This document shows, in pieces, positions 53,520 to 62,792 of a stretch of 64,000 nucleotides of DNA; position 1 is the stretch's first letter; every line of letters starts with the position of its first letter. Both the position numbers and the translations under genes were made by a program. This DNA comes from Burkholderia ubonensis (GTDB lineage Bacteria > Pseudomonadota > Gammaproteobacteria > Burkholderiales > Burkholderiaceae). The notes under the pieces are model-generated. The model was not told the DNA's origin, searched no databases, and was given only the letters and a program-made list of their open reading frames with translations. The stretch covers positions 558,001 to 622,000 of the forward strand of contig NZ_CADFEB010000002.1 in the NCBI RefSeq assembly GCF_902833085.1. The letters run 5' to 3'.

Positions 53520-54122
53520 ATGGACAGTCATATCGCTCCGGTGGAGCTGAAGAAGGCCTACCGTCTCCTCAATCACGGCCCGACCGTGCTGGTGTCGGCG
53601 CGTCACGGCGGCACCGACAACGTGATGGCTGCCGCGTGGGCCTGCGCGCTCGATTTCATGCCGCCGAAGCTGACGGTCGTGCTCGACAAGCGCGCGAAGA
53701 CCCGCGAGCTCGTCGAGCGCAGCGGCATGTTCGTGATCCAGATCCCGACCGCCGCGCAGTTGACGCTCACGCATGCGGTCGGCAGCCACAGCCTCGCCGA
53801 GCGGCCGGACAAGCTGCGTGAAGCCGGCGTGACGCTGTTCGACGTCGAAGGGCACGACCTGCCGTTCGTCGCCGGCTGCTCGGGCTGGCTCGCGTGCAGG
53901 CTGATTCCCGAGCCGCACAACCAGCAGACCTACGACCTGTTCATCGGCGAGGTCGTCGGCGCGTGGTCCGACACGCGCGTGTTCAACGACGGCCACTGGC
54001 ATTTCGATGCGGCCGATCCGGCATTGCGCAGCCTGCACTACATCGCGGGCGGCAATTTCTATGCGATCGGCGAGGCGCTGTCGGTCGATGCCGGCGCGCG
54101 GGACGCGGCACCGTCGCAGTAG
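53520..54122 (+). CDS. flavin reductase family protein
   Basis: 200-residue FMN-binding split-barrel protein (flavoredoxin type). Conserved elements: GPTVLVSARHGGTDNVMAAAW at the FMN site, PPKLTVVLDKRAKTRELVER, and FVIQIPTAAQLTLTHAVGSHS. It supplies reduced flavin to a monooxygenase or acts as a flavin-dependent reductase. Separated from the preceding iron genes by about 100 bp; its partner enzyme is not evident. Confidence 0.8.
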   Translation: MDSHIAPVELKKAYRLLNHGPTVLVSARHGGTDNVMAAAWACALDFMPPKLTVVLDKRAKTRELVERSGMFVIQIPTAAQLTLTHAVGSHSLAERPDKLREAGVTLFDVEGHDLPFVAGCSGWLACRLIPEPHNQQTYDLFIGEVVGAWSDTRVFNDGHWHFDAADPALRSLHYIAGGNFYAIGEALSVDAGARDAAPSQ

Positions 54123-54218
54123 CGCCGGGGCCCGCGTCGCCCTGGGGGCGACACGGACAGGGCGGCGCATACGGGCGAACCGCACGCGCCGCGTCGCAAC
54201 AGACCGTCCGGGATTCGC

Positions 54219-54596
54219 TCATCTCCCGAGCACGGCATTGGCAACGATCTCGATCGCCATGCCCGGCACCACGAGCGCATGGACGGCGACGCTCGAGCGA
54301 TTGGGATAGGGCGCCGCAAAGAACTCGCGATACACGCGGTCGATGGCCGGCATGTCGGCGATGTCGGTCATCTGGATCATCACCTGTGTGACGTCGTCGA
54401 GCGAGCCGCCGGCGGCCTCCAGCGCGCGTCGCAGATTGGCAAAGGTCAGCCGCGCCTGCACGTCGATCGGGCCCGTCTCGATGGTGCCGTCGTGCCTGAC
54501 GGGCCCATGCGCCGTGAATACCAGATCTCCGGCGCGCACGGCCCACGAAAACGGCTGGCCGAGTGCGGGCAGCCCGGTATCGATCTCTTCCTTCAT
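54219..54596 (-). CDS. RidA/YjgF family protein
   Basis: 125-residue trimeric enamine/imine deaminase-type protein: PFSWAVRAGDLVFTAHGPV, FANLRRALEAAGGSLDDVTQ, and VHALVVPGMAIEIVANAVL fit the family. The usual active-site Arg position reads RSSVAVHALVVPGM, with no Arg equivalent to that of RidA, so its activity may differ. It overlaps the hydrolase stop by 4 bp (ATGA) and is the second gene of that operon. Confidence 0.82.
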   Translation of the reverse strand: MKEEIDTGLPALGQPFSWAVRAGDLVFTAHGPVRHDGTIETGPIDVQARLTFANLRRALEAAGGSLDDVTQVMIQMTDIADMPAIDRVYREFFAAPYPNRSSVAVHALVVPGMAIEIVANAVLGR

Positions 54597-55459
54597 TGCG
54601 GTCTGCCTCCGATGAGTGCATTCAACGATTCGTACCACTGACAATCCGGATCGCGCAATGCCAGATGGGTGTCGAAATGGTCGAGCCGTGTGGCGACGTG
54701 GCACGAAACCGGTGCGGATTGACAAGCGAGCAACGCGGCCAGCCGGCGATTCGACCGGATCACGCGCGGCGAATCGCGTTCGCCGTAGTGCAGTGCGAAC
54801 GGGATGGCGTTGCCGGCGGCCCAGCAGGCGGGACTGCATACGCCGTCGTCATCGGCGCGCTCGAGCACCATGTCATAGACGCGCGCTTCGAGGCTGCCGG
54901 GCGCGGGGGCGGGATGGCTGATATCCATGATGCCGCTGATCGGTGCACAGCCGCGGATCGACCATGCGTCATCCGGATTCACGCGCCGGGAGTTGGCGCG
55001 CAACGCGGTCAGCGCGGCAAGATGGCCGCCGGCCGAATGTCCGGCGACGTATACGTTTCGCATGTCGCCCGCGAACGTGCGCGACTCGGCAAGCGCGCGC
55101 AGCAATTGCGTGCAGTCGTCGAGCGCGGCCGGCATGCGGGATTCCGGCGCAAGCCGATAGTTGGGCAGGACGAGCACGGCGCCGAGGCGCGTGACGTGCT
55201 CGGCCATGAACCAGCCGTATTCCTTGTGACCGTTCGTCCAGCCCCCGCCATGCCAGAAGATGACGACAGGCGCGCCGGCAGCGTCATGCGGGTAAAAGAC
55301 GTCGTACGTGTGCCGGCGATGCGGCCCATAGGCAATGTTGCGCAAGCCGGCGTCGGCGGGGATCTCGCGTGCCCAGCGCAGCACGGTCTCGGCATAGGCC
55401 TCGGCGCTTGCGGTGGGGAGCGGCATCTGTTTTTCCAGTTGAAGAACCGGCTCGATCAT
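54593..55459 (-). CDS. alpha/beta hydrolase (kynurenine-formamidase/esterase-like)
   Basis: 288-residue hydrolase. The oxyanion-hole motif HGGGWTNGHKEY and nucleophile elbow GHSAGGH put it in the BD-FAE/kynurenine-formamidase-like group; the final His is probably in LDHFDTHLAL. ATG 55459 has a very strong SD (GAGGAGG). A much longer reading frame continues upstream but the extension has no homology. It is the first gene of the operon with RidA, divergent from an MFS transporter, and likely hydrolyses the imported ester or amide. Confidence 0.85.
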   Translation of the reverse strand: MIEPVLQLEKQMPLPTASAEAYAETVLRWAREIPADAGLRNIAYGPHRRHTYDVFYPHDAAGAPVVIFWHGGGWTNGHKEYGWFMAEHVTRLGAVLVLPNYRLAPESRMPAALDDCTQLLRALAESRTFAGDMRNVYVAGHSAGGHLAALTALRANSRRVNPDDAWSIRGCAPISGIMDISHPAPAPGSLEARVYDMVLERADDDGVCSPACWAAGNAIPFALHYGERDSPRVIRSNRRLAALLACQSAPVSCHVATRLDHFDTHLALRDPDCQWYESLNALIGGRPQ

Positions 55460-55545
55460 TCGACCTCCTCGTCGATCGCGCCACGCGTTCGGCATTCCGG
55501 TTGCCTGCGCGGCTGGGTTGAAGGATTCGTATGATAGGGGAACCT

Positions 55546-55574
55546 GAAAATTTATACAAAATAGAAAATTTATA
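55546..55574. repeat. two GAAAATTTATA direct repeats, candidate regulator sites
   Basis: GAAAATTTATA occurs twice 18 bp apart, in the divergent promoter region of the hydrolase operon and the MFS gene. The A+T content is striking in this genome. A related palindrome precedes the porin gene (57887), suggesting a shared regulator, most likely the GntR protein encoded at 57057. Confidence 0.5.
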
Positions 55575-55702
55575 TTGACCGCGTTTTTTTGCGGCTGAAC
55601 AATCCGTGCAGCGGATGATGGTCGGCGGCGTGCGCCGGCGATTCGTCCGCGCCTCGCGAACCGGAACGGCGCGAGGTTCCGAACGACTACCAGGAGACAC
55701 CG

Positions 55703-57013
55703 ATGAATCAGTTCGTGGCCGCCGACGCCATGCGCAAGACGACGCTCAGGATCGTGCCGTTGTTGTTCATGCTGTGGCTTGTCAATTTTCTCGACCGGGT
55801 CAACGTGAGCTTCGCGGCGCTCGACATGACGAAGGCGTTTCACTTCACGCCCGAGCTCTACGGGTTCGGGGCCGGCATCTTCTTCATCGGCTACATCCTG
55901 TTTGAAATCCCCAGCAACCTGGCGCTTCAGCGGTTCGGCGCGCGCGTCTGGCTGACGCGAATCATCGTCACGTGGGGCATCGTGTCCGCGCTGCAGGCGT
56001 TCATCTTCGATGCGACGAGCTTCGTTGCGATCCGCTTTCTGCTCGGCGTGGCGGAGGCCGGGTTTCTGCCCGGCGTGCTCTACTACCTGACCCGCTGGTT
56101 CCCGGCCGAACGGCGCGCGAGGGCAATCGGACAGGTGATGTCGGCCAACATGATCGCCGTCGTCGTCGGCGCGCCGCTGTCCGCGGCGATCATGTCGATC
56201 GACCATGCGGCCGGGCTGGCCGGCTGGCAGTGGATGTTCATCGTCGAAGCGGTGCCGGCAGTCGCGCTGGGCGTGGTCACCTATTGCTTCCTGTCGGACG
56301 AACCGCAACAGGCGACGTGGCTGTCGGCACCGGAGCGTGCGTGGCTGGTCGACGCGATGCAGCGCGATCGTGCGGCGGCCGCGTCGATTGGAACCGAGCG
56401 ATTCGGCGACGCGCTGCGCGAGCCGATCGTGTGGCTGCTCGGTTTGCTCTACCTGATGGTCGGGGTTGGTTTCTTCGGCATTACGTTGTGGCTGCCGCAG
56501 ATCGTCAGGCAGATTGCGGAGATGTCGACGATGCGCGTCGGCCTGTTCAGCGCAGTGCCGTTTCTGCTCGGCGCGGTGGCGATGGTCGTCAACGGCCGCC
56601 ACTCGGATCGCACGCTCGAGCGCCGCTGGCATCTTGCGTTGCCGCTCGCGATCGGAAGTCTCGGCCTCGCGGCGAGCGCGGTTGCCCCGTCGGCGGTCGC
56701 CGCAATGGCGTGCGTATGCGTGGCGATGCTGGGCATCGGCGCGTCGTTGAGCGTGTTCTGGTCGATCCCGTCGTCGTTCCTGACGGGGCGCGCCGCGGCC
56801 GGCGGTCTTGCGCTCGTCAACATGATCAGCGGCTTGTCGGGGTTCGTCGGCCCGTACGTGATCGGCTGGATTCGCGGCCATTCGCCCGATTTCGCGAACG
56901 CGCTGTTCTTCATGGCGGGGAGCGTTGCCATCGCCGCGTTGCTGGCAGCGGTGCTGCCGTTTCCGGTCGCGCCGGGAGGGCGGGTCGAACCCGCATCGCG
57001 TTCGATCGGGTGA
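55703..57013 (+). CDS. MFS transporter, ACS family
   Basis: 436-residue 12-helix importer with the ACS signature FLDRVNVSFAALDMTKAFHF, FEIPSNLALQRFGARVWL and AEAGFLPGVLYYLTRWFPAERRAR. It is similar in architecture to the MFS at 36488. Divergent from the hydrolase-RidA operon and convergent with the GntR gene, it probably imports the compound handled by those enzymes. Confidence 0.88.
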   Translation: MNQFVAADAMRKTTLRIVPLLFMLWLVNFLDRVNVSFAALDMTKAFHFTPELYGFGAGIFFIGYILFEIPSNLALQRFGARVWLTRIIVTWGIVSALQAFIFDATSFVAIRFLLGVAEAGFLPGVLYYLTRWFPAERRARAIGQVMSANMIAVVVGAPLSAAIMSIDHAAGLAGWQWMFIVEAVPAVALGVVTYCFLSDEPQQATWLSAPERAWLVDAMQRDRAAAASIGTERFGDALREPIVWLLGLLYLMVGVGFFGITLWLPQIVRQIAEMSTMRVGLFSAVPFLLGAVAMVVNGRHSDRTLERRWHLALPLAIGSLGLAASAVAPSAVAAMACVCVAMLGIGASLSVFWSIPSSFLTGRAAAGGLALVNMISGLSGFVGPYVIGWIRGHSPDFANALFFMAGSVAIAALLAAVLPFPVAPGGRVEPASRSIG

Positions 57014-57056
57014 CGGGCCGGGCAGTTGCCGAGACGGCCGTTGTCCGTCTGGCGCG

Positions 57057-57764
57057 TCAGGACAGGAATTGCGCGACGACTTGCGCGGTTTCGTCGATGT
57101 GCGCGAGCAGCAATGCCTGCGCCCGCTTCGTATCGCGCGCGAGCACAGCCTCCATCAGCGCCTGATGTTCGGTCACGATGTCGCGCGCAAGAATTTCCTT
57201 CGGCAGCGGCCCCGTGATCCGCATCCGGCGGTAGCGCTCCGAATGCCGCACGAGCTGCTCGTCGATGCGATGCAACCATTCCGAACGGGCCGCGCTGAGC
57301 AGCGCGGCGTGGAACCGCCGGTGCGCAAGCTCCCAACGATTGGCGGCAGGGATGTCGTGGTCTGCGGGCAGCGGCGTGTGGACCAGCTTGTAGAACGCTG
57401 CCGTGATCTGCGCGCCCCATTCCTCGTCGCCGCGCTTGATCGCGTCGGCAAGGAGGTCCTTCTCGATTTTCTTGCGCGTTTCGAGAATGTCGAAGAGGTC
57501 TTCCTTCGATACGCCGGCGACCCTGAAGCCGCGCTGGCCCTCGTTGGCCACGAGTCCGTCGCAGCTCAACTGCATCAGCGCCTCGCGAATGGGGCTGATG
57601 CCGACGCCATACCGTTCCTGAAGCGCTTGCGGGCGCAACTTCTCTCCAGGGGAAAAGACGCCGGCGAGCAGGTCGCTCTGCAGATAGTCGTACGCCTGTT
57701 CCGAAAGCGTGGCTTTCGGGGCGTCCGCTTCAGTCCGTTGTAGCGATTGTGCGCGTTGTCCCAT
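57057..57764 (-). CDS. GntR/FCD-family transcriptional regulator
   Basis: 235-residue FadR-subfamily repressor: winged HTH LSEQAYDYLQSDLLAGVFSP then LQERYGVGISPIREALMQLS, and a C-terminal FCD helical domain with metal-ligand-like residues (WELAHRRFHAALLSA; DIVTEHQALMEAVLARD). It sits between the MFS and porin genes and likely controls both, plus the hydrolase operon, through A+T-rich operators. Confidence 0.9.
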   Translation of the reverse strand: MGQRAQSLQRTEADAPKATLSEQAYDYLQSDLLAGVFSPGEKLRPQALQERYGVGISPIREALMQLSCDGLVANEGQRGFRVAGVSKEDLFDILETRKKIEKDLLADAIKRGDEEWGAQITAAFYKLVHTPLPADHDIPAANRWELAHRRFHAALLSAARSEWLHRIDEQLVRHSERYRRMRITGPLPKEILARDIVTEHQALMEAVLARDTKRAQALLLAHIDETAQVVAQFLS

Positions 57765-57886
57765 CGTGCTGCCTCCGCAACCGCTGTTGCGGGCCTGCCT
57801 GTTGTCGTCCGCGAAGTATACACATTCGGGATGTCGTCAGGGGAAACCATGGTTTGTGCAAATTCCCATATATTTATATAGACATC

Positions 57887-57902
57887 ATAATTTATAAATT
57901 AT
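57887..57902. promoter_or_regulatory. perfect 16-bp palindrome ATAATTTATAAATTAT
   Basis: A perfect palindrome in the intergenic region between the divergent GntR and porin genes. It shares AATTTATA with the direct repeats at 55546-55574 and is a candidate GntR operator. Confidence 0.55.
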
Positions 57903-57963
57903 AGCTTGTGCACTGACGGTGCGCGGCCGCGCACGTCATCCACCATCAGGCGCGAGGAGACGA

Positions 57964-59076
57964 ATGAACAAACAACCGATATTGCCCGGCCTTGCGCTGG
58001 CGCTGGCCGGCGTGGCTCATGCACAAAGCAGCGTGACGCTGTATGGAATTCTGTCGGAAGGCGTCATGTATACGAACAATGCGGGCGGACACGCGCAGTG
58101 GCAACTGGCGAGCGGCATCCAGCAGTCGCCGCGGTTCGGCCTGACCGGGAAGGAGGAGCTGGGCGGCGGAACGCGCGCGATCTTCACGCTGGAGGGCGGA
58201 TTCAACCTGTCGACCGGCGTGCTCGGCCAGGGAGGGCGCCTGTTCGGCCGGCAGGCCTTGGTCGGGATTGCCAACGATCGATTCGGGCAGGTCACGTTCG
58301 GTCGGCAGACCGACACGATGGCGCAAAGCCTCGGGGCTTACGAGGCAGCCGTCCAGTTCGCGACCTACGGTCCCCCGATCGGCGACAACGACAACGTCTT
58401 TCCGACCTTCCGCATCAACAACACGATCCAGTACAAGAGCGCGAACGTCGCCGGTTTCCAGTTGTTGTCCGCGTATGGCATCTCGAACCAGGCCGCGGGG
58501 TTTTCCCGCAATCGCGATTTCAACGCGGCGCTGACCTATGCAAGCGGACCGTTCAGCGCCGCGATGGCCTATCACGTCGTCAATCGCCCCAACGACGCGG
58601 CGAATACCGCGGGGGCGGTATCGGGCGACTATGGATTCACGTCACCGTTCGTGGCGAGCGACGCAGGCGCGGGTGTCGACCGGCAGCGGATGGTCGGCAT
58701 CGGCGGATCGTATGCGCTGGGGAGCGCGAAAGTATCGCTGCTATACACGCAATCCCGTTTCGACTATGTCGACCGGTCGAGGCTGACGCTCGACAACTAC
58801 GAGGCGACGGTGACCGACTACCTGTCGCCGACGCTGTTGGTCGGCATCGGCTACATCTTTACCGACGGTCGCTCCGAACCTGCCGGCAAGCGGCCCAAAT
58901 GGCATCAGGTCGATGCCGGCGTCGACTGGTTCCTGTCGAAGCGGACGGATCTCTTCCTGGCGGGCATTTTTCAACGCGCGGCGGGTGACGCGAACCATGC
59001 GCAGATCTACTACAACTCGCCGTCGGCGACGCGTCAGCAGGTTTCAGTGTCGATGGGAATACGGCACAAGTTCTGA
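57964..59076 (+). CDS. Gram-negative general porin
   Basis: 370-residue trimeric beta-barrel porin of the Burkholderia/Neisseria type: signal MNKQPILPGLALALAGVAHA, first strand QSSVTLYGILSEGVMYTNN, the L3-preceding block GGRLFGRQALVGIANDRFG, QVTFGRQTDTM, and the C-terminal VSVSMGIRHKF with terminal Phe. ATG 57964 is used; the in-frame start at 57919 is upstream of the signal. It likely provides outer-membrane entry for the substrate of the neighbouring MFS system. Confidence 0.92.
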   Translation: MNKQPILPGLALALAGVAHAQSSVTLYGILSEGVMYTNNAGGHAQWQLASGIQQSPRFGLTGKEELGGGTRAIFTLEGGFNLSTGVLGQGGRLFGRQALVGIANDRFGQVTFGRQTDTMAQSLGAYEAAVQFATYGPPIGDNDNVFPTFRINNTIQYKSANVAGFQLLSAYGISNQAAGFSRNRDFNAALTYASGPFSAAMAYHVVNRPNDAANTAGAVSGDYGFTSPFVASDAGAGVDRQRMVGIGGSYALGSAKVSLLYTQSRFDYVDRSRLTLDNYEATVTDYLSPTLLVGIGYIFTDGRSEPAGKRPKWHQVDAGVDWFLSKRTDLFLAGIFQRAAGDANHAQIYYNSPSATRQQVSVSMGIRHKF

Positions 59077-59111
59077 GTACGGACGCGCTGATCACGCGAG
59101 CGGCGCATCGT

Positions 59112-60005
59112 TCACACCGCCTTCAATTCCCGCAACATCAACGCGACGAACGCTTCCGCGACACGCGGCAGCGTGCGTCCGCGTTTGCGGATCAACGCGA
59201 TCGGGCGCACGAACGCGGGATCGTCGATCGGTTTCGCGACGAGCGCCGGTTCGGTCAGCACTTCGCGCGCCGTCGCGGGCAGGATCGTCACGCCGAGCCC
59301 GCCGCGCACCATCGCGACGGCCGTCGTCATGTAGGTCGGTTCGCACGCGATGTCCGGCTCGCAGCCGGCCGCGTCGAGCGCCGCATCGACGACGCTGCGC
59401 ACGCTGGTGCCCTGCGCGGTCAGCACGAGCGGCTCGCGCGCGACGTCGGCGGCCGTGACGCGGCGCTTGCGCGCCAGCGCGTGATCCTTCGGGCACACGG
59501 CGACCAGCCGGTCCGAGCCCGCATACAGCACCTCGAGCGCCGCATCGAACGCGTCGCCGCCCGTCAGGCCGAGATCCGCTTCCTCGTTGCGCACGAGCGA
59601 CGTGACGAGACTCGCGACGCCGTCGCGAATCTCGAAGCCGGCGAGCGGCACGTCCCGCCTGAACGCCTGGATCAGCTCCGGCAGCGCGCTCGACGCGAAC
59701 GTCGGCAGGCACGCGAGCCGGACGGTGCCGCTCGATCCTTCACCGAGCGCGCGCGCATCGCGCAGCACGCGCTCCATGTCGTCGAGCGAACGCTGCAGCA
59801 GCGGCAGCAGCTCGCGCCCCGTCTGCGTCAGCGCGACGCTGCGGCTGTTGCGGTCGAACAGCCGCGCGCCGACGATCTCCTCCAGCCGCCGGATCTGCAC
59901 GGTCAGCGCGGGCTGTGACAGATGGAGGCGCGCGGCGGCGCGCGTGAAGTTGCCGGCGTGCGCGACGGTGACGAACGCACGAATGTCGCGAAGATTCAGA
60001 TCCAT
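59112..60005 (-). CDS. LysR-family regulator of the CitM/AtuA operon
   Basis: 297-residue LysR protein: HTH MDLNLRDIRAFVTVAHAGNF, TRAAARLHLSQPALTVQIRRLE and a complete effector domain (TVRLACLPTFASSALPELIQ; GGLGVTILPATAREVL). It is divergent from the CitM-type transporter with 98 bp between starts, so it most likely activates that operon in response to its substrate. Confidence 0.9.
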   Translation of the reverse strand: MDLNLRDIRAFVTVAHAGNFTRAAARLHLSQPALTVQIRRLEEIVGARLFDRNSRSVALTQTGRELLPLLQRSLDDMERVLRDARALGEGSSGTVRLACLPTFASSALPELIQAFRRDVPLAGFEIRDGVASLVTSLVRNEEADLGLTGGDAFDAALEVLYAGSDRLVAVCPKDHALARKRRVTAADVAREPLVLTAQGTSVRSVVDAALDAAGCEPDIACEPTYMTTAVAMVRGGLGVTILPATAREVLTEPALVAKPIDDPAFVRPIALIRKRGRTLPRVAEAFVALMLRELKAV

Positions 60006-60103
60006 AACAAGTCGTAATTGCTGCGATCAAATCATTTCAATTGTGCTATCGCTGCGCCGACCTTACGCTCGTCTCCAACAAAAGACAATGGTTGGAGACA
60101 AGC

Positions 60104-61408
60104 ATGCTGCCATTACTCGGGCTCGTCACGATCGCCGTCCTGCTCGGCGCGATCCTGTCGAAGCGGATGTCCCCGCTCGTCGCGCTGATCGTCGTGCCGA
60201 TCGCGGCATCGCTGATCGGCGGCTTCGGGCTGCAGACCAGCAAGTTCGTCGTCGACGGGCTGAAGAACCTCGCGCCGGTCGTCGGCATGTTCGTGTTCGC
60301 GATCCTTTATTTCGGCACGATCACCGATGCCGGCACGCTCGATCCGATCATCGACCGCATCCTGCGCGCGGTCGGCACGCGGCCGACGCGCATCGTGATG
60401 GGCACGACGCTGCTCGCGTTGCTGATCCATCTCGACGGCTCCGGCGCCGTGTGCTTCCTCGTGACGATTCCGGCGGTGCTGCCGCTCTATGACCGCTTGA
60501 AGATGGACCGGCGCGTGCTGGCCGCGGCCGTGTCGATGGCGGCCGGCATCAACTTCCTGCCGTGGACGGGGCCGATGATCCGCGCGTCGGCGTCGCTGCA
60601 CCTGCCGGTGTCGGCGCTGTTCAATCCGCTGATTCCGGTGCAGGCGATCGGCCTCGTGTTCGTGTTCGGCGCCGCGTACTGGCTCGGCCGGCGCGAGGAG
60701 AAGCGCCTCGGCATCGCGCGGCACGACGCGTCGATTCCGCTGCCGACGCGTGAGCTGACACCGGAAGAACAGGCGCTGCGCCGGCCGCGCAACTTCTGGT
60801 TCAACCTCGCGCTGACGCTCGTCGTGCTCGGCACGATGGTCGTGATGGGCGAGAAGATCCCGCCGGCGATCATGTTCATGGTCGGGTTGTGCATCGCGCT
60901 GATGGTCAACTATCCGGACGTCGACATGCAGAGGAAGCGCATCGACGCGCATGCGCGCGCCGCGCTGATGATGGCGGGCATTTTGCTCGCGGCCGGCGTG
61001 TTCACCGGCGTCATGCAGGGCAGCGGGATGCTGAAGGCGATGGCGCAGGCGGCGGTCGGCTTCGTGCCGCCGTCGATGGCCGGCCACATCCCGGTCGTGC
61101 TCGGGCTGCTGTCGATGCCGCTCAGCATGGTGTTCGATCCCGATTCGTTCTACTTCGGCGTGCTGCCGGTGGTCGCCGAAGTGGCCGGCCAGCTCGGCGT
61201 GCCGGCCGTGCATGTCGGGCAGGCGGCGCTGCTCGGCCAGATGACGACGGGGTTTCCCGTCAGTCCGCTGACGCCCGCGACGTTCCTCGTCGTCGGCCTG
61301 TGCGGGATCGAGCTCGCCGAGCACCAGAAATTCACGTTCCCGCTGCTGTTCGGCGCGTCGATCGTCATGACGGTCGCGTGCGTCGCGCTGGGAATCTTCT
61401 CGTTGTGA
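60104..61408 (+). CDS. CitM-type (CitMHS) citrate/metal-citrate transporter
   Basis: 434-residue inner-membrane symporter of the CitMHS family, with about 11-12 helices; recognisable blocks are HLDGSGAVCFLVTIPAVLPL, INFLPWTGPMIRASASLHLP and FDPDSFYFGVLPVVAEVAG near the substrate site. The family imports citrate as a complex with divalent metal. ATG 60104 is preferred (homologues start MLPLLGL). First gene of the operon with the two AtuA-type genes, so the real substrate may be a tricarboxylate-like analogue. Confidence 0.88.
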   Translation: MLPLLGLVTIAVLLGAILSKRMSPLVALIVVPIAASLIGGFGLQTSKFVVDGLKNLAPVVGMFVFAILYFGTITDAGTLDPIIDRILRAVGTRPTRIVMGTTLLALLIHLDGSGAVCFLVTIPAVLPLYDRLKMDRRVLAAAVSMAAGINFLPWTGPMIRASASLHLPVSALFNPLIPVQAIGLVFVFGAAYWLGRREEKRLGIARHDASIPLPTRELTPEEQALRRPRNFWFNLALTLVVLGTMVVMGEKIPPAIMFMVGLCIALMVNYPDVDMQRKRIDAHARAALMMAGILLAAGVFTGVMQGSGMLKAMAQAAVGFVPPSMAGHIPVVLGLLSMPLSMVFDPDSFYFGVLPVVAEVAGQLGVPAVHVGQAALLGQMTTGFPVSPLTPATFLVVGLCGIELAEHQKFTFPLLFGASIVMTVACVALGIFSL

Positions 61409-61429
61409 GTCCTACCTGATGACGGTGCA

Positions 61430-62791
61430 ATGATGTCAGCAATGCAACCCGGAAAGCGCGTACGCATCGGCGCGGGCGCAGGCTACTCGGGCGACCGGAT
61501 CGAACCGGCCGTCGAACTCGCCGAACACGGCCGGCTCGATTACCTGGTGTTCGAATGCCTCGCGGAGCGCACGATCGCGATCGCGCAGCAGGCGAAGCGC
61601 AGGGATCCGGCGCTCGGCTACGATCCGCTGCTCGACGCGCGGATGCGGGCCGTGCTGCCGGTTGCCGTGGCGAGGCGCGTGCGCATCGTGTCGAACATGG
61701 GCGCCGCGAATCCGCACGCGGCCGCACGCAGGACCGCGCAGATCGCACAGTCGCTCGGCTTCGGCGGGCTGAAGATCGCGGCGGTCGGCGGCGACGACGT
61801 GCTCGACGTCGTGCTGCAAGGGCGGTTCCGTTTCGAGGAAACCGGCGACGACGTCGCCGCGTATCGCGACCGCATCGTATCGGCGAACGCGTACCTCGGC
61901 GCCGCGCCGATCGTCGACGCGCTCGCGGCCGGCGCGGACATCGTGCTGACGGGGCGCGTCGCGGACCCGTCGCTGTTCGCCGCGCCGCTCATCCATGAAT
62001 TCGGCTGGCGCATGGACGACTGGCGCACGCTCGGGCAGGCGACCGTCGTCGGCCATCTGCTCGAATGCGCGGGGCAGGTGACGGGCGGCTATTTCGCCGA
62101 CCCCGGCTACAAGGACGTGCCGAACCTCGCGCGGCTCGGCTTTCCGATCGGCGAGGTCGACGCGGACGGCTCGGTCGTGATTACGAAGGTGCCGCACGCG
62201 GGCGGCCGTGTGAGCGCGGCGACCTGCAAGGAACAGCTGCTCTACGAGATTCACGATCCTGCCCGCTATCTGCAGCCGGACGTCATCGCGGATTTCAGCG
62301 GCGTCGACGTGACGGAGGAGGCGCCGGATCGCGTGCGCGTGACGGGCGGGCGCGGCGTTGCGCGGCCGGACACGCTGAAGGTGTCGGTCGCGTATGCGGA
62401 CGGCTTCATCGGCGAAGGGCAGATTTCGTACGGCGGCCCCGGCGCGCTGGCGCGGGCGCGCGTCGCGCTCGACATCGTCCGCGAGCGCCTCGCGCTGACG
62501 GGCGTGGCCGCGAGCGAGCTGCGCTTCGACCTGATCGGCGTCGATTCGCTGTACGGCGGCACCGCGGTGGCCGAGCCCGGCGAGCCGGCCGAAGTGCGCG
62601 TGCGGGTGGCCGGGCGCGCGGCGACGGCCGACGAAGCGCTGCGCATCGGCAACGAGGTCGAGACGCTTTATACCAACGGCCCGGCGGGCGGCGGCGGGGT
62701 CGTCAAGGCGACGCGCGAAGTGATCGCGGTGCAGTCGGTGCTGTTGCCGCGCACGGCCGTCACGCCGTCGTTTTCATTCGTGGAGGCTTGA
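61430..62791 (+). CDS. AtuA family protein (DUF1446, acyclic terpene utilisation)
   Basis: 453-residue protein of the DUF1446/AtuA family: RIGAGAGYSGDRIEPAVELA at the N terminus, NMGAANPHAAARRTAQIAQS and DIVLTGRVADPSLFAAPL are conserved blocks. AtuA is needed for citronellol/geraniol catabolism in Pseudomonas, but many paralogues belong to other acid-degrading clusters, as here with a CitMHS transporter. It starts at ATG 61430 (or 61433) and ends 1 bp before the next gene. Reaction unknown. Confidence 0.88.
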   Translation: MMSAMQPGKRVRIGAGAGYSGDRIEPAVELAEHGRLDYLVFECLAERTIAIAQQAKRRDPALGYDPLLDARMRAVLPVAVARRVRIVSNMGAANPHAAARRTAQIAQSLGFGGLKIAAVGGDDVLDVVLQGRFRFEETGDDVAAYRDRIVSANAYLGAAPIVDALAAGADIVLTGRVADPSLFAAPLIHEFGWRMDDWRTLGQATVVGHLLECAGQVTGGYFADPGYKDVPNLARLGFPIGEVDADGSVVITKVPHAGGRVSAATCKEQLLYEIHDPARYLQPDVIADFSGVDVTEEAPDRVRVTGGRGVARPDTLKVSVAYADGFIGEGQISYGGPGALARARVALDIVRERLALTGVAASELRFDLIGVDSLYGGTAVAEPGEPAEVRVRVAGRAATADEALRIGNEVETLYTNGPAGGGGVVKATREVIAVQSVLLPRTAVTPSFSFVEA

Positions 62792-62792
62792 G

